Source of the DNA: Shewanella sp. CG12_big_fil_rev_8_21_14_0_65_47_15
GTDB lineage: Bacteria; Pseudomonadota; Gammaproteobacteria; Enterobacterales; Shewanellaceae
Reading direction: 5' to 3'
Length of the DNA: 64,000 nt
Assembly: GCF_002783505.1 (NCBI RefSeq)
Contig: NZ_PFGL01000064.1
Coordinates: forward strand, 16,241 to 80,240
In this document: positions 45,120 to 53,915 of the stretch, piece after piece
How positions within the stretch are numbered: the stretch's first letter is position 1
How the letters are laid out: every line of letters begins with the position of its first letter
The notes under the pieces: generated by a model
Database searches by the model: none
What the model was told of the DNA's origin: nothing
Seen by the model: the letters and a program-made list of their open reading frames with translations, nothing else
Program-made: the position numbers and the translations under genes

Positions 45120-47291
45120 GTGTCCCCGAATACCGATAAACTTTCGATCGATAAAGAACTTTCTTGGTTGTCATTTAATGAGCGGGTATTGCAAGAGGCC
45201 TGTGATCCCAATGTCCCCCTAGTCGAGCGGGTACGGTTCCTTGGTATCTTCTCCAACAACATGGATGAGTTTTTCCGCGTACGGGTGGCGGCCGTCAGAC
45301 GCTCGATTTTACTGTCCTCACTGCAGGAAGGGCGAAGCAATAGTCGCCATCTTATGGCCAAAATCCAATCTAAAGTGATGGCCCTGCAGGAGCGTTTCGA
45401 TAACATTTATACGGATCTGATGCGTGAACTGGTTCGCCGTAATATTTTGTTAATCAATGAGAAACAATTAAGTGATTTCCATAGCGATTGGCTTAAAAAG
45501 CACTTTAGGGATCATTTTAAGCGCCATATTGCCCCGCTTATTGTCAATAACAACAGCGATCTCGTTAAACATATTAACGACGATGCCACCTATTTATGCG
45601 TTTGCCTATACACTAAAGCGCGCCGCCAGTATGCACTGGTCGAAGTCCCCACGAAAAATGTGCCGCGCTTTATCGAGTTGCCCGCTGAAAAAAGTAAAGC
45701 CAAAAAACATCTGATCCTATTGGATAATATCATTCGTCATTGTGTTAATGAGCTCTTTGGCCCCTTCTTCGAATACGATGCCATTGAAGTTTATTCGATG
45801 AAACTCACCCGTGATGCCGACTTCGACATCACCGACGAGTTAGAGCAAACCCAGCTCGAGAAAATGACCAAGGGCTTAAAAAAACGCCTCACCGCCGAAC
45901 CTGTGCGTTTAGTCTATGACAAAGAAATGCCTGAACACATGCTAGTGATGCTGAAAGAGAATTTGAATATCAGCTCCACCGAATGTTTAATCCCAGGGGG
46001 TCGCTACCATAGCTTTAAGGACTTTATCGACTTTCCGAATCCGAGCCGCGATTACCTCGAAAATGAAAAGCTCCCCGCACTGAATAGTGCCGGTTTTGGC
46101 CGCTGTGCCAACAGCTTTGATGCGATAAAGATGGGCGATATTATGCTCAATTATCCATACCATAAATTTTCCCATTTCACCGAAATGGTGCGTCAAGCGG
46201 CCTATGATCCTGCGGTGCGTTTTATTCGAATTAATTTATACCGCGTGGCGAAAAAATCCCATGTGGTGCAATCGCTTATCGATGCGGTGAAGAACGGCAA
46301 GCAAGTGACCGCCGTCATTGAACTGCGCGCCAGATTCGATGAGCAGTCCAATATCGAGTGGACGCGTATCTTAGCCGAGGCAGGTGTGAAGGTTCACCAT
46401 GGGATCACTAGCCTTAAAGTCCATTCCAAGCTCTGTCTAATCGGCCGTGAAGAACAAGGTGAAATAAAACTGTATTGCCATGTGGGTTCGGGCAACTTTA
46501 ACGAAGGTACTGCGCGGGTGTACACGGATTTATCGCTGTTCACTGCCAATCAACATATTGCCCGCGAAGTGGAGCAAGTATTTGACTTAATTGAGCATCC
46601 ATATCGCCGCGATAACTTCCAACATTTAATCGTGTCACCCTACGATGCCAGACAAAAGCTAGCCCATTTGATCGATCAGGAAATTGTCAATGCCAAGAGT
46701 CAGATCAAAGCGGCCATTACCTTAAAGCTCAATAACTTACTCGATGAAACTTTGGTACAAAAACTCTATGAAGCCTCGGCCGCTGGGGTGAAAATCAAGT
46801 TACTTATCCGTGGTATGTGTTCACTTATCCCACAAATTCCAGGGATCAGCGACAATATCGAAATCTACAGTATTGTCGATAGGTTCCTGGAGCATTCCCG
46901 CGTCATGTTGTTCCATGCGGGCGGTGAAAATAAGCTCTTTATCTGCTCTGCCGACTGGATGAGCCGCAATATTGATAATCGCGTTGAAGTCAGTACGCCA
47001 ATCTATGATCTCAATCTAAAGCAGATGATAATGGATATTTTATCTTTACAATTCAACGATAATACTAAGGCGCGTATCATCAATAAAGAGCAGAGTAACC
47101 CCTATAGAAACCGGGGTAACAAGCGCAAAGTGCGTTCTCAAATTGCCATTTATCAATATCTGATTAATTATGAGAAGCGCCAACAGCAAGAATTTAATGC
47201 CTTGCTTGAAACGACAAAGGTTGAGGCAGAACAAACCTCGGGCACACTGACCGCAAGGTTTACGCCCGAGTTACAGGCCAAAGCCAGTTGA
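45120..47291 (+). CDS. ppk1: Polyphosphate kinase 1
   Basis: Reversibly polymerises the gamma-phosphate of ATP into inorganic polyphosphate. The N-terminal domain begins KELSWLSFNERVLQEA, a PPK1 hallmark. The catalytic histidine is in VHSKLCLIG, and the segment with CHVGSGNFNEGTARVYTDLS binds ATP. The 723-residue length is standard. The start is GTG at 45120 preceded by AAGGAGCT. The gene is followed by ppx after 45 bases, giving a make-and-break operon for polyphosphate. Confidence 0.96.
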   Translation: MSPNTDKLSIDKELSWLSFNERVLQEACDPNVPLVERVRFLGIFSNNMDEFFRVRVAAVRRSILLSSLQEGRSNSRHLMAKIQSKVMALQERFDNIYTDLMRELVRRNILLINEKQLSDFHSDWLKKHFRDHFKRHIAPLIVNNNSDLVKHINDDATYLCVCLYTKARRQYALVEVPTKNVPRFIELPAEKSKAKKHLILLDNIIRHCVNELFGPFFEYDAIEVYSMKLTRDADFDITDELEQTQLEKMTKGLKKRLTAEPVRLVYDKEMPEHMLVMLKENLNISSTECLIPGGRYHSFKDFIDFPNPSRDYLENEKLPALNSAGFGRCANSFDAIKMGDIMLNYPYHKFSHFTEMVRQAAYDPAVRFIRINLYRVAKKSHVVQSLIDAVKNGKQVTAVIELRARFDEQSNIEWTRILAEAGVKVHHGITSLKVHSKLCLIGREEQGEIKLYCHVGSGNFNEGTARVYTDLSLFTANQHIAREVEQVFDLIEHPYRRDNFQHLIVSPYDARQKLAHLIDQEIVNAKSQIKAAITLKLNNLLDETLVQKLYEASAAGVKIKLLIRGMCSLIPQIPGISDNIEIYSIVDRFLEHSRVMLFHAGGENKLFICSADWMSRNIDNRVEVSTPIYDLNLKQMIMDILSLQFNDNTKARIINKEQSNPYRNRGNKRKVRSQIAIYQYLINYEKRQQQEFNALLETTKVEAEQTSGTLTARFTPELQAKAS

Positions 47292-47336
47292 CGGCACTGG
47301 CTTTATTATCGTCTTGATTGCCTAAGGATAATCCGA

Positions 47337-48899
47337 TTGGTTGCCACACATTCACAGCCGCGACACTTTGTCGCCATCGACATGGGCTCAAACAGTTTCC
47401 ACCTCGTTATTGCCCGTGAACAAGACGGCAGTTTGCAGATATTACACAAAGAAAAACAACAGGTTCAACTCGCTATAGGGCTTAATGCCCAGAATATCTT
47501 AAGCCAAGAAGCGATGGAGCGTGGCCTCAATTGTCTGCGGGATTTTAACCAGCGCTTCTCAAATCTAGATCAAGCCCAAGTCCGGTTAGTGGCCACCCAT
47601 ACCCTCAGAGTGGCCAAGAATCGTGAGCAGTTTATCGAGGCTGCCTTGGGCATTATGCCCTACCCGGTCGAGGTCATCTCCGGCCACGAAGAGGCCCGTC
47701 TTATCTACAATGGTATCGCCCAGAGCCAAGTGCTGGGTAAACGGAATATTGTTATCGATATTGGTGGCGGTTCAACCGAGGTCGTTCTCGGGCAAAAAAA
47801 TACCCCAACCCATTTATCTAGCCTGCGTTGTGGTTGCGTCAGTTTTAACGAGCGTTTCTTTATCGATGGGCAAATCACCCCCGCTTCCTTCCGCGCCGCC
47901 CAAAGCGCCGCCGATAAACAATTTGCTTCATTATCAAAGGAATACTTTAGTGGGGATTGGGACTTAGTCCTAGGTAGCTCTGGCACAGTCAAGGCCATCT
48001 GCGAGGCGATTCAAGAACAACACGGCGATGAGACCATCACCTTGGCACGGCTAAAGCAACTCAAGCTCACGCTGATCCGATACGGCCATATCAACCAGAT
48101 CCAGTTTGCGAATGTGGATGATAAGCGCATCCCGCTCATCCCCGCAGGACTTGCCATTTTAATCAGTTTTTTTAGACGCTTACCTATTCCGCAGTTGGAG
48201 TTTAGCCCCGGCGCCCTGCGTGAAGGCGTGCTCTATGAGCTGGCCAAAATCGGTCAATATCAAGATATCCGCCATCGCACCGTCGACAGTATTGCCCAGC
48301 TTTACCACGTCGATATGCCCCACGCCACGAAAGTCCGTGATACCGCCATGGCATTGTTTGAACAGGTCGCCGATGAGTGGGCATTAAGGCCCCATGCCCG
48401 CCTGCTTGCCTACGCCGCCACTCTGCACGAAATAGGGCTACACATTAATTCAAAGGCATTGCATAAACACGGCGCCTATATCATCAGCAACAGCGACTTG
48501 CCTGGATTTAGTGAGGCGCTGCAACAGGATTTAGCCCGGCTTATCGCCAACCATAGAAAGAAGCCCACCGAGTTGTTGCTGGCCGAAGTAGAACCGAGCC
48601 ATAAACTGACGCTGATCCGCTTACTTTGCCTATTGCGTCTGGCGGTACTGCTTAACCTTGGCCGCATTGCCAAGGCACTGACCTTGGATAAGATCCAAGT
48701 CACCCAAGGCGGGCTGATATTGTTCATCCCCAGCCATAAACGAAAAATCAGCCTGTTTATGAAAGATTTACAGCGAGAACAAAAACAAATGTCTAGCTTA
48801 GGAATGATGCTACAACTCGTATCTAACCTAGGGACAAACGTCGACAAGGGCGTGGATATAACGCAAGACACCCCTGAACCTCAAGTGGTTGCAGGCTAG
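47337..48899 (+). CDS. ppx: Exopolyphosphatase
   Basis: Releases phosphate from polyphosphate ends; the PPX/GppA family also includes pppGpp phosphatases. The ASKHA phosphate-binding loop IDMGSNSFHLVI lies at the start, NIVIDIGGGSTEVVLG near residue 140 and SLRCGCVSFNERF after it. An HD-type C-terminal domain follows (ATLHEIGLHIN). The 520-residue length is close to E. coli Ppx (513). The likely start is TTG at 47337 with AAGGATA upstream. It is co-directional with ppk1. Confidence 0.92.
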   Translation: MVATHSQPRHFVAIDMGSNSFHLVIAREQDGSLQILHKEKQQVQLAIGLNAQNILSQEAMERGLNCLRDFNQRFSNLDQAQVRLVATHTLRVAKNREQFIEAALGIMPYPVEVISGHEEARLIYNGIAQSQVLGKRNIVIDIGGGSTEVVLGQKNTPTHLSSLRCGCVSFNERFFIDGQITPASFRAAQSAADKQFASLSKEYFSGDWDLVLGSSGTVKAICEAIQEQHGDETITLARLKQLKLTLIRYGHINQIQFANVDDKRIPLIPAGLAILISFFRRLPIPQLEFSPGALREGVLYELAKIGQYQDIRHRTVDSIAQLYHVDMPHATKVRDTAMALFEQVADEWALRPHARLLAYAATLHEIGLHINSKALHKHGAYIISNSDLPGFSEALQQDLARLIANHRKKPTELLLAEVEPSHKLTLIRLLCLLRLAVLLNLGRIAKALTLDKIQVTQGGLILFIPSHKRKISLFMKDLQREQKQMSSLGMMLQLVSNLGTNVDKGVDITQDTPEPQVVAG

Positions 48900-48984
48900 C
48901 GCTCGATTTATCCCTCTTGTGGAAGTAAACGCAAAGGGGATATTTCCCCTCTGCACTGACATCGTCCGACAATATGACTTGGGC

Positions 48985-49899
48985 TTATTTATCTTCCCTT
49001 GATTTGGATAGCTCAAACCTGTCGAGTTCACAGCCACAGCAATTACAGTACATGGCATCGAGATCATGGCCTGATTTATGGCATTGATTACACGAGCGTA
49101 AATCTCGATGTCTCCCTACTTCTTGGGATATTTCCGCCGTCAAGATCCCGGTTGGTATCGCTATGATGGAGTAGCCCAGCAACATGGTAAAGGCCGCAAT
49201 GGCTTGGCCTAATTCGGTTTTTGGCGTGATATCACCATATCCCACAGTGGTAATAGTGACAATTGTCCAATAGACAGATTTAGGAATTGAGCTAAAGCCA
49301 TTTTCGGGGCCCTCCACAACATACATCAAAGCACTGAGCACCATAATGATCAGACTGACCGAGAAAAAGAACAAAAAGACCTTGCGGCTCGACTGCATCA
49401 TGGCTTTAAGCAATAAATTCCCTTCGCTTAAATAGCGCAGTAATTTCAGCACCCGAAAAATTCTAAAGAGTCGCAGCACCCTGATCACTAACGTAAAATT
49501 AGCCCCAGGAATAAATAAGGCTAAATAAGTCGGTAGCACAGACAAGAGATCCACCAGACCATAAAAACTACGGGCATAGCGCACTGGATGGGTTGCGCAA
49601 TAGAGTCGCAGGCCATATTCGAGGGTGAAAATCAGGGTAAAGACCCATTCTAGCACGCGGATCACAGCATCATAGTCGCGGTGGAATGACTCCACAGTAT
49701 CGAGAAACACCAGTGTCACACTGAGCACAATACAAATCATCAAACCGATATCGAAGTAACGCCCAGCCGGAGTATCTGTTCCAAAAATAATGATACGTAA
49801 TTGGCGCTTTAAAGGGCTCTCGAAGCCAACTTGCTCGGGGATTTTTTCAGACATAGGGCTTAAAACATCCTCACTAAATGGGTTAATATTCACAATCAT
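48985..49899 (-). CDS. Voltage-gated-type potassium/ion channel with C-terminal cysteine cluster
   Basis: A six-transmembrane ion channel. The arginine-rich S4 is seen as RVLRLFRIFRVLKLLRYL, and the selectivity filter as TTVGYGDITP (potassium type). After the S6 helix the C-terminus carries C-x2-C and CxCC cysteine groups (CNQCHKSGH, YCNCCGCEL), which could bind a metal. The start is ambiguous: 49899 gives an extra 15 residues relative to ATG at 49854; neither has a strong ribosome-binding site. It is divergent from the L,D-transpeptidase-like gene. Confidence 0.88.
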   Translation of the reverse strand: MIVNINPFSEDVLSPMSEKIPEQVGFESPLKRQLRIIIFGTDTPAGRYFDIGLMICIVLSVTLVFLDTVESFHRDYDAVIRVLEWVFTLIFTLEYGLRLYCATHPVRYARSFYGLVDLLSVLPTYLALFIPGANFTLVIRVLRLFRIFRVLKLLRYLSEGNLLLKAMMQSSRKVFLFFFSVSLIIMVLSALMYVVEGPENGFSSIPKSVYWTIVTITTVGYGDITPKTELGQAIAAFTMLLGYSIIAIPTGILTAEISQEVGRHRDLRSCNQCHKSGHDLDAMYCNCCGCELDRFELSKSREDK

Positions 49900-50019
49900 C
49901 GAATTTCACAAGTCTGCCACGCAATTGCAACTAGCTCAAAATTATCTAGTCACAGAGCGTGAAATTTGCGGTATGATGCGCGAAAAAGAGAATCACCCGT
50001 TAATTTTTTAGAGGACGAC

Positions 50020-50535
50020 ATGCGCGTTACCTTACTCTCCACACTGACATCACTCGCTGTGACCCTAGCAGCATTCGCTTCACCCCAAGTGCTTGCGTCA
50101 TCGAGTATGGGCAAAGTCGACTTAGTGGTGATTACTAAATCAGAATCTAATATGGCGCTGTTGCGCGATGGCAAAGTTCTTAAGCAATATCGGATTGCCA
50201 TGGGCGATTTACCCGCAGGGCATAAACTCAAAGAAGGCGATCAGCGCACACCGCAAGGCCGCTATATCCTCGATTATAAAAAGTCCGATAGCGCCTATTA
50301 CAAATCCATTCATATTTCCTATCCAAATGAAGAGGATAAGCTAAGGGCAAAGGCGCTGGGGATCAGGCCCGGTGGTATGATCATGATCCATGGCCAAAAT
50401 CCTAGATCACCCCTGCCACCCGAGCAGGCTCAGCAGTACAATTGGACCGATGGCTGCATCGCCATTACCAATGCCGAAATGGACGAAGTGTGGAAAGCCG
50501 TTGACGAAGGCACACCGATTGAAATCTGGCCCTAG
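50020..50535 (+). CDS. L,D-transpeptidase family protein (YkuD domain), exported
   Basis: A signal peptide (TLLSTLTSLAVTLAAFASPQVLA) leads into a YkuD domain. The catalytic motif is IMIHGQN with the nucleophile in WTDGCIAIT, as in YafK/YbiS relatives that cross-link or detach Braun lipoprotein or peptidoglycan. Length is 171 residues, so no LysM or other extra domain. ATG 50020 with GAGG is the best start; the frame runs 18 codons further up without support. A terminator follows at about 50549. Confidence 0.86.
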   Translation: MRVTLLSTLTSLAVTLAAFASPQVLASSSMGKVDLVVITKSESNMALLRDGKVLKQYRIAMGDLPAGHKLKEGDQRTPQGRYILDYKKSDSAYYKSIHISYPNEEDKLRAKALGIRPGGMIMIHGQNPRSPLPPEQAQQYNWTDGCIAITNAEMDEVWKAVDEGTPIEIWP

Positions 50536-50548
50536 GTTTTACGCTCTC

Positions 50549-50575
50549 ACGCCCAGTTAAATGGGCGTTTTTATT
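50549..50575 (+). terminator. Terminator after the L,D-transpeptidase-like gene
   Basis: ACGCCCA / TGGGCGT hairpin with a six-base loop, then TTTTATTT. Confidence 0.85.
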
Positions 50576-50609
50576 TCTCCTCCTAGTTTGTTTATTCCAA
50601 GGAGTCCCT

Positions 50610-51242
50610 ATGCCATCCTCAAAGATGCTAGGCACAAACCCAACTCAATCAAGCCTAAGCTATACGGATTTACTCCACTCTTGGGCGCAATTTGAAGCCA
50701 AGATCTTAAACTTACTGACAAAATTAGATCTTGCGGACAAAAAACTCGAGTGCGATCATGTTGCCGTAAGGGTTAATTCCATTGCCAGCGCCGATGCCCT
50801 GCGCCAAGCGTTTTGTCAGGTTGGCCACATCATCTCCGACAATCAAATCAATGGCCGCTGTATCCTTATCATCGAATTGAACACCCCTTTGACCTTAGGT
50901 GAGTTTTCCATTCCCTGTGTTGAATTACCCTATCCAAGCGACAAACTTTATCCCCAAGAAGGTTGGGAGCACATTGAGCTGGTTATCCCGTCGCTGGCAA
51001 AGGACTGCGAAGCCCTAAGCCAAGACCTTAGGCTTTTGTGTCCAAGACTCACGTCACTTTTATCCGGCGAGCCATGTTCAGAGCCAAGCGAATCGATTCA
51101 CATCAAGATGAGTTCGCCCAAGGGAGAAAAAGAACGCTTAGCTAATCCCACCATTGCCTTTAAATACCAAGAGGTCTGCATCAAGGTTCATCCCCATGGT
51201 ATAAAGGCGGTGATCGCCAGTGAACAAGTTGATACCATCTAA
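50610..51242 (+). CDS. yecM: VOC-fold protein YecM
   Basis: A protein of the vicinal oxygen chelate superfamily, metal-binding, of unknown reaction. The best-conserved stretch is PYPSDKLYPQEGWEHIELVIP, in outline, with the KMSSPKGEKERLANPT segment near the end and the HVAVR start of the first metal strand. Length of 210 residues is slightly longer than in E. coli. The ATG at 50610 has AAGGAG seven bases upstream. DUF5062 follows after 62 bases. Confidence 0.88.
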   Translation: MPSSKMLGTNPTQSSLSYTDLLHSWAQFEAKILNLLTKLDLADKKLECDHVAVRVNSIASADALRQAFCQVGHIISDNQINGRCILIIELNTPLTLGEFSIPCVELPYPSDKLYPQEGWEHIELVIPSLAKDCEALSQDLRLLCPRLTSLLSGEPCSEPSESIHIKMSSPKGEKERLANPTIAFKYQEVCIKVHPHGIKAVIASEQVDTI

Positions 51243-51304
51243 CGAGTTAGGTTTTATTGCACAGCACAGCATCAAAGATGCCCATGCAAAAAAGGAAGCT
51301 GAAT

Positions 51305-51565
51305 ATGAAGCCACATAAAAACGAAGCGCAATTATTAAAATTTGCCCTCGAAATTGGACTAGGTTATGCCAAAAAACGCGGATTTGATGAGTTTGACCGC
51401 GGCGTGTCACCCAAAGATAAAGTGGAGTGCATTTATCGTCTTCTGGTGACGGATAACCTCATCCAACCCTTGGCCAAGGACAAAGAAGATGGCCCCAATA
51501 TGAAACACAAGTTGATCCTGTGGATCAGCCGTCAATTGCCCGCCGATCACCCTTTGCTCAAATAA
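51305..51565 (+). CDS. DUF5062 family protein
   Basis: A small helical protein (86 residues) of unknown function, found mainly in Shewanella, Vibrio and relatives. The core is EAQLLKFALEIGLGYAKKRGF and VECIYRLLV. ATG 51305 with AAGGAAG upstream is chosen over the ATG at 51257, which lies too close to the yecM stop. It converges on the M23 peptidase gene. Confidence 0.8.
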   Translation: MKPHKNEAQLLKFALEIGLGYAKKRGFDEFDRGVSPKDKVECIYRLLVTDNLIQPLAKDKEDGPNMKHKLILWISRQLPADHPLLK

Positions 51566-51615
51566 CCAAGCTATCTAAATATCCGCTTTGAATTGTAGAT
51601 CACTTTATAGGGCGA

Positions 51616-51708
51616 GCAGGGTATCGGTAAGCAGGCCCTCTGCGTCATGGATGGCGCGGTGGAGCCCTCTGGGAAGAGTTAATGGCGTGCCTGCGTGCGA
51701 TACCCTGC
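51616..51708. repeat. Large intergenic stem-loop, 93 bases
   Basis: The ends are perfect inverted 11-mers, GCAGGGTATCG at 51616-51626 and CGATACCCTGC at 51698-51708. Inside them are a second pair, GCAGGC and GCCTGC, and a further imperfect inner pairing (CCCTCTG). There is no T-run, so it is not a classical terminator. It lies between the converging DUF5062 and M23 genes and has the size and structure of a Shewanella intergenic repeat. Confidence 0.6.
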
Positions 51709-51766
51709 GATGTAGCATAATTAGGAAGAGTTATTAATCCGCATAAGTGACGAGATAGGTATCCTG

Positions 51767-52717
51767 TTACTTTGGGCTTACCACCGTTTTCGCGGCTTTT
51801 TCCTTCGCGAGTACTGTTGCCATAGGCGGCACTAGAGTCGTTGGGTCGAGGCGCATTTGATACCAGTTTATCCGCCAGTCTAAATGCGGTCCATTGGCGC
51901 GTCCCGTAGCACCCACTTCAGCAACGGCTTGCCCTTGTTTTACGGCTTCCCCCGCTTGGACATAGAGCTTACTCAAATGCAGGAAACTCGAACTCACGCC
52001 ATAGCCATGGTCGATGACCATAGTGCCGCCCGAATAAAACATATCGGGCACAGACAAACTGATCACCCCATCGGCGGGCGCCACAACTACAGTGCCAGTT
52101 TTCGCCGCGACATCGACACCAAAATGCGGGTTGCCAGGGACATCGTTATAAATACGCTGACTGCCGTATACCCCAGAAATACGTCCGGTGAGCGGCCAAA
52201 TAAAGTCCTGTAAAAAGGCGGTTTGCTCACTAAAAGTGGCCCTCGCCGCTTTGACCTGCGCCGTATCCTTTGCCGCTCTTTCCTGGGCGATGGGATCGGG
52301 CTTCATGATCTTGTTGCTAATGCCTTTTACGCTTTGAATATCGTATTGCCGCTTAGCCACAGTCAAAGGCTTAACCTCAGTCAAACCTTCAGGATAAACC
52401 AAAGTTAACTGCTGGCTCAGCTCACCGTCGCGGTCAAAACCAAAGGCAAAGTACCCGTCAGGCGTCACTCTCAATGCCTCGCCATTTAAACTGATTTGAG
52501 TGCCTGCGGGCGCTTGTCCTCGAATAAGCGCCCCCTGTTCGAATTTGCCCTCAAAACTCACCTGAGCATTGGCATTTGTCATCATAAGAAGCAAGCTTAA
52601 TGCTGAAAAAACAATGCCATTTACGGCCTTTGGTAGGCTTTGCAGATAAGTCAATCGCTGAAAAGCAGCACAAGACTGGCCTAAATTGCGTGGTTTCGGG
52701 TAATCAAACATCTTCAC
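51767..52717 (-). CDS. M23 family metallopeptidase (LytM-like)
   Basis: A peptidoglycan endopeptidase-like protein. An N-terminal hydrophobic export segment (about residues 33-51) ends in NANA. A peptidoglycan-binding-like region (about 55-145) is followed by the M23 domain, with the zinc ligands in HFGVDVA and the late HLDWRINW. VVVAPADGVISL is also typical. The GTG at 52717 has TAAGGA five bases upstream and is preferred over the ATG at 52768; ATG 52711 is a further option two codons later. It begins 54 bases after the PTPS-like gene on the same strand. Confidence 0.85.
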   Translation of the reverse strand: MKMFDYPKPRNLGQSCAAFQRLTYLQSLPKAVNGIVFSALSLLLMMTNANAQVSFEGKFEQGALIRGQAPAGTQISLNGEALRVTPDGYFAFGFDRDGELSQQLTLVYPEGLTEVKPLTVAKRQYDIQSVKGISNKIMKPDPIAQERAAKDTAQVKAARATFSEQTAFLQDFIWPLTGRISGVYGSQRIYNDVPGNPHFGVDVAAKTGTVVVAPADGVISLSVPDMFYSGGTMVIDHGYGVSSSFLHLSKLYVQAGEAVKQGQAVAEVGATGRANGPHLDWRINWYQMRLDPTTLVPPMATVLAKEKAAKTVVSPK

Positions 52718-52770
52718 AAAAATCCTTAGTAGGCTAATTAAATAAGGCATTAGGCTAGGCCGATACACCT

Positions 52771-53652
52771 TTAGTCACTTTGACCCTTAGTCACTATGGC
52801 CCCCTTACCTACGCCCTCATAGGCCACCACTGTAAACTGACTCGTGGGCACCTTAGCCGCCAATGTGGTGGCCATATAATCGGCCAACAACTCAACCGTC
52901 GTATCGTGGGGAATTAAATCACAACATTCCTTTGGCATAGCCAATTGGAAATCCCCCTGGGGCGCTTGATAGTGAAATCCATAGTGGCTAGTATCTGTGA
53001 TCCGCGTTTGTGGCGATAAATTTAAGGTTTTTACCGAGACTAAATCCTCTTCACTGCCTAAATAAATATCGTGCCAACGCTTGGCCCAATACTCATCCCA
53101 CTTAGGTGCTGGGTTGCCATTTTCAAACACATTCACCGGACTACGATGACCATGGGCGATGCGCTGGCAATTGCCATCGTGTTTACGCAAACCATGGCTG
53201 TAATGGTAATAAGGCGTATCGAGGATTTCATGCCTTAAGGTGAGCGTGATCCCCTCGACATTTGCCGGTAAGGTTTCCCGCAGCGCTTTTTGCAAAAAGG
53301 CATTCACGCTGGGAATATCAATTTCTTCGGTCGGCACTAAGGCAAAGGCTTGGGAAGGACAGGCAAGATGGATTTCACCGAGCACACTATCAAAATCCAT
53401 CCACACTCTATCGCCCTGCTGCTGCCAGCGCACGCCGCTGCAGGCCGTCGGGACTAATAAACGGTGATCGGCCACCGCATCTATGGTCTGCTTGATGGTG
53501 CGTTTCACTTTAGCGAAATCGAGCACCATATTTTGCTCGTCTAATCCGCCCTCTAGCAGCACATCGACAATCCAACTCTCCCCCACCATGCCACGCTTAG
53601 GGCAGAGATAGGAAAAATCGATCACGGTTAAATCTTTAACAAACAATTGCAT
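52771..53652 (-). CDS. 6-carboxytetrahydropterin synthase-like protein, two-domain
   Basis: A PTPS-fold protein of the QueD superfamily, whose single-domain members make 6-carboxytetrahydropterin for queuosine. It is a tandem duplication. The N-terminal copy (about 1-125) keeps the MVLDFAKVKR and DHRLLVP segments, but its metal HGH is replaced by MVGESW. The C-terminal copy (about 140-284) carries the Cys and zinc motif CQRIAHGHR but lacks the DF...DHRLL segment. The start at 53652 has GAGGAG upstream. It lies downstream of no partner in this window (no queC or queE). Confidence 0.75.
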   Translation of the reverse strand: MQLFVKDLTVIDFSYLCPKRGMVGESWIVDVLLEGGLDEQNMVLDFAKVKRTIKQTIDAVADHRLLVPTACSGVRWQQQGDRVWMDFDSVLGEIHLACPSQAFALVPTEEIDIPSVNAFLQKALRETLPANVEGITLTLRHEILDTPYYHYSHGLRKHDGNCQRIAHGHRSPVNVFENGNPAPKWDEYWAKRWHDIYLGSEEDLVSVKTLNLSPQTRITDTSHYGFHYQAPQGDFQLAMPKECCDLIPHDTTVELLADYMATTLAAKVPTSQFTVVAYEGVGKGAIVTKGQSD

Positions 53653-53843
53653 TAACGCTCCTCGGCAGAAAGACAGTCCACCTATGTAATTTGAAAGCAC
53701 CACTTAGCGATGGCCGAGCGTGCTAACTTGAGTACTCAAAACGAGTCAACTCAGTATGAATAGGGATTCTAATCAATTCCGTCGCTTGTCGCGACAACTG
53801 AATTAATTCTGCCCTGTATTTGTACCAAGTTTTAACAGGCAAC

Positions 53844-53876
53844 AAAAAGCCGAGAGTAAAATACCCTCGGCTTTTT
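53844..53876 (-). terminator. Terminator after yejK
   Basis: AAAAAGCCGAG / CTCGGCTTTTT hairpin with an 11-base loop in the 263-base spacer between yejK and the PTPS-like gene. Confidence 0.88.
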
Positions 53877-53915
53877 GACTTATTTAGCTAAATTCAACCG
53901 ACTGTGAGTCGAGGC

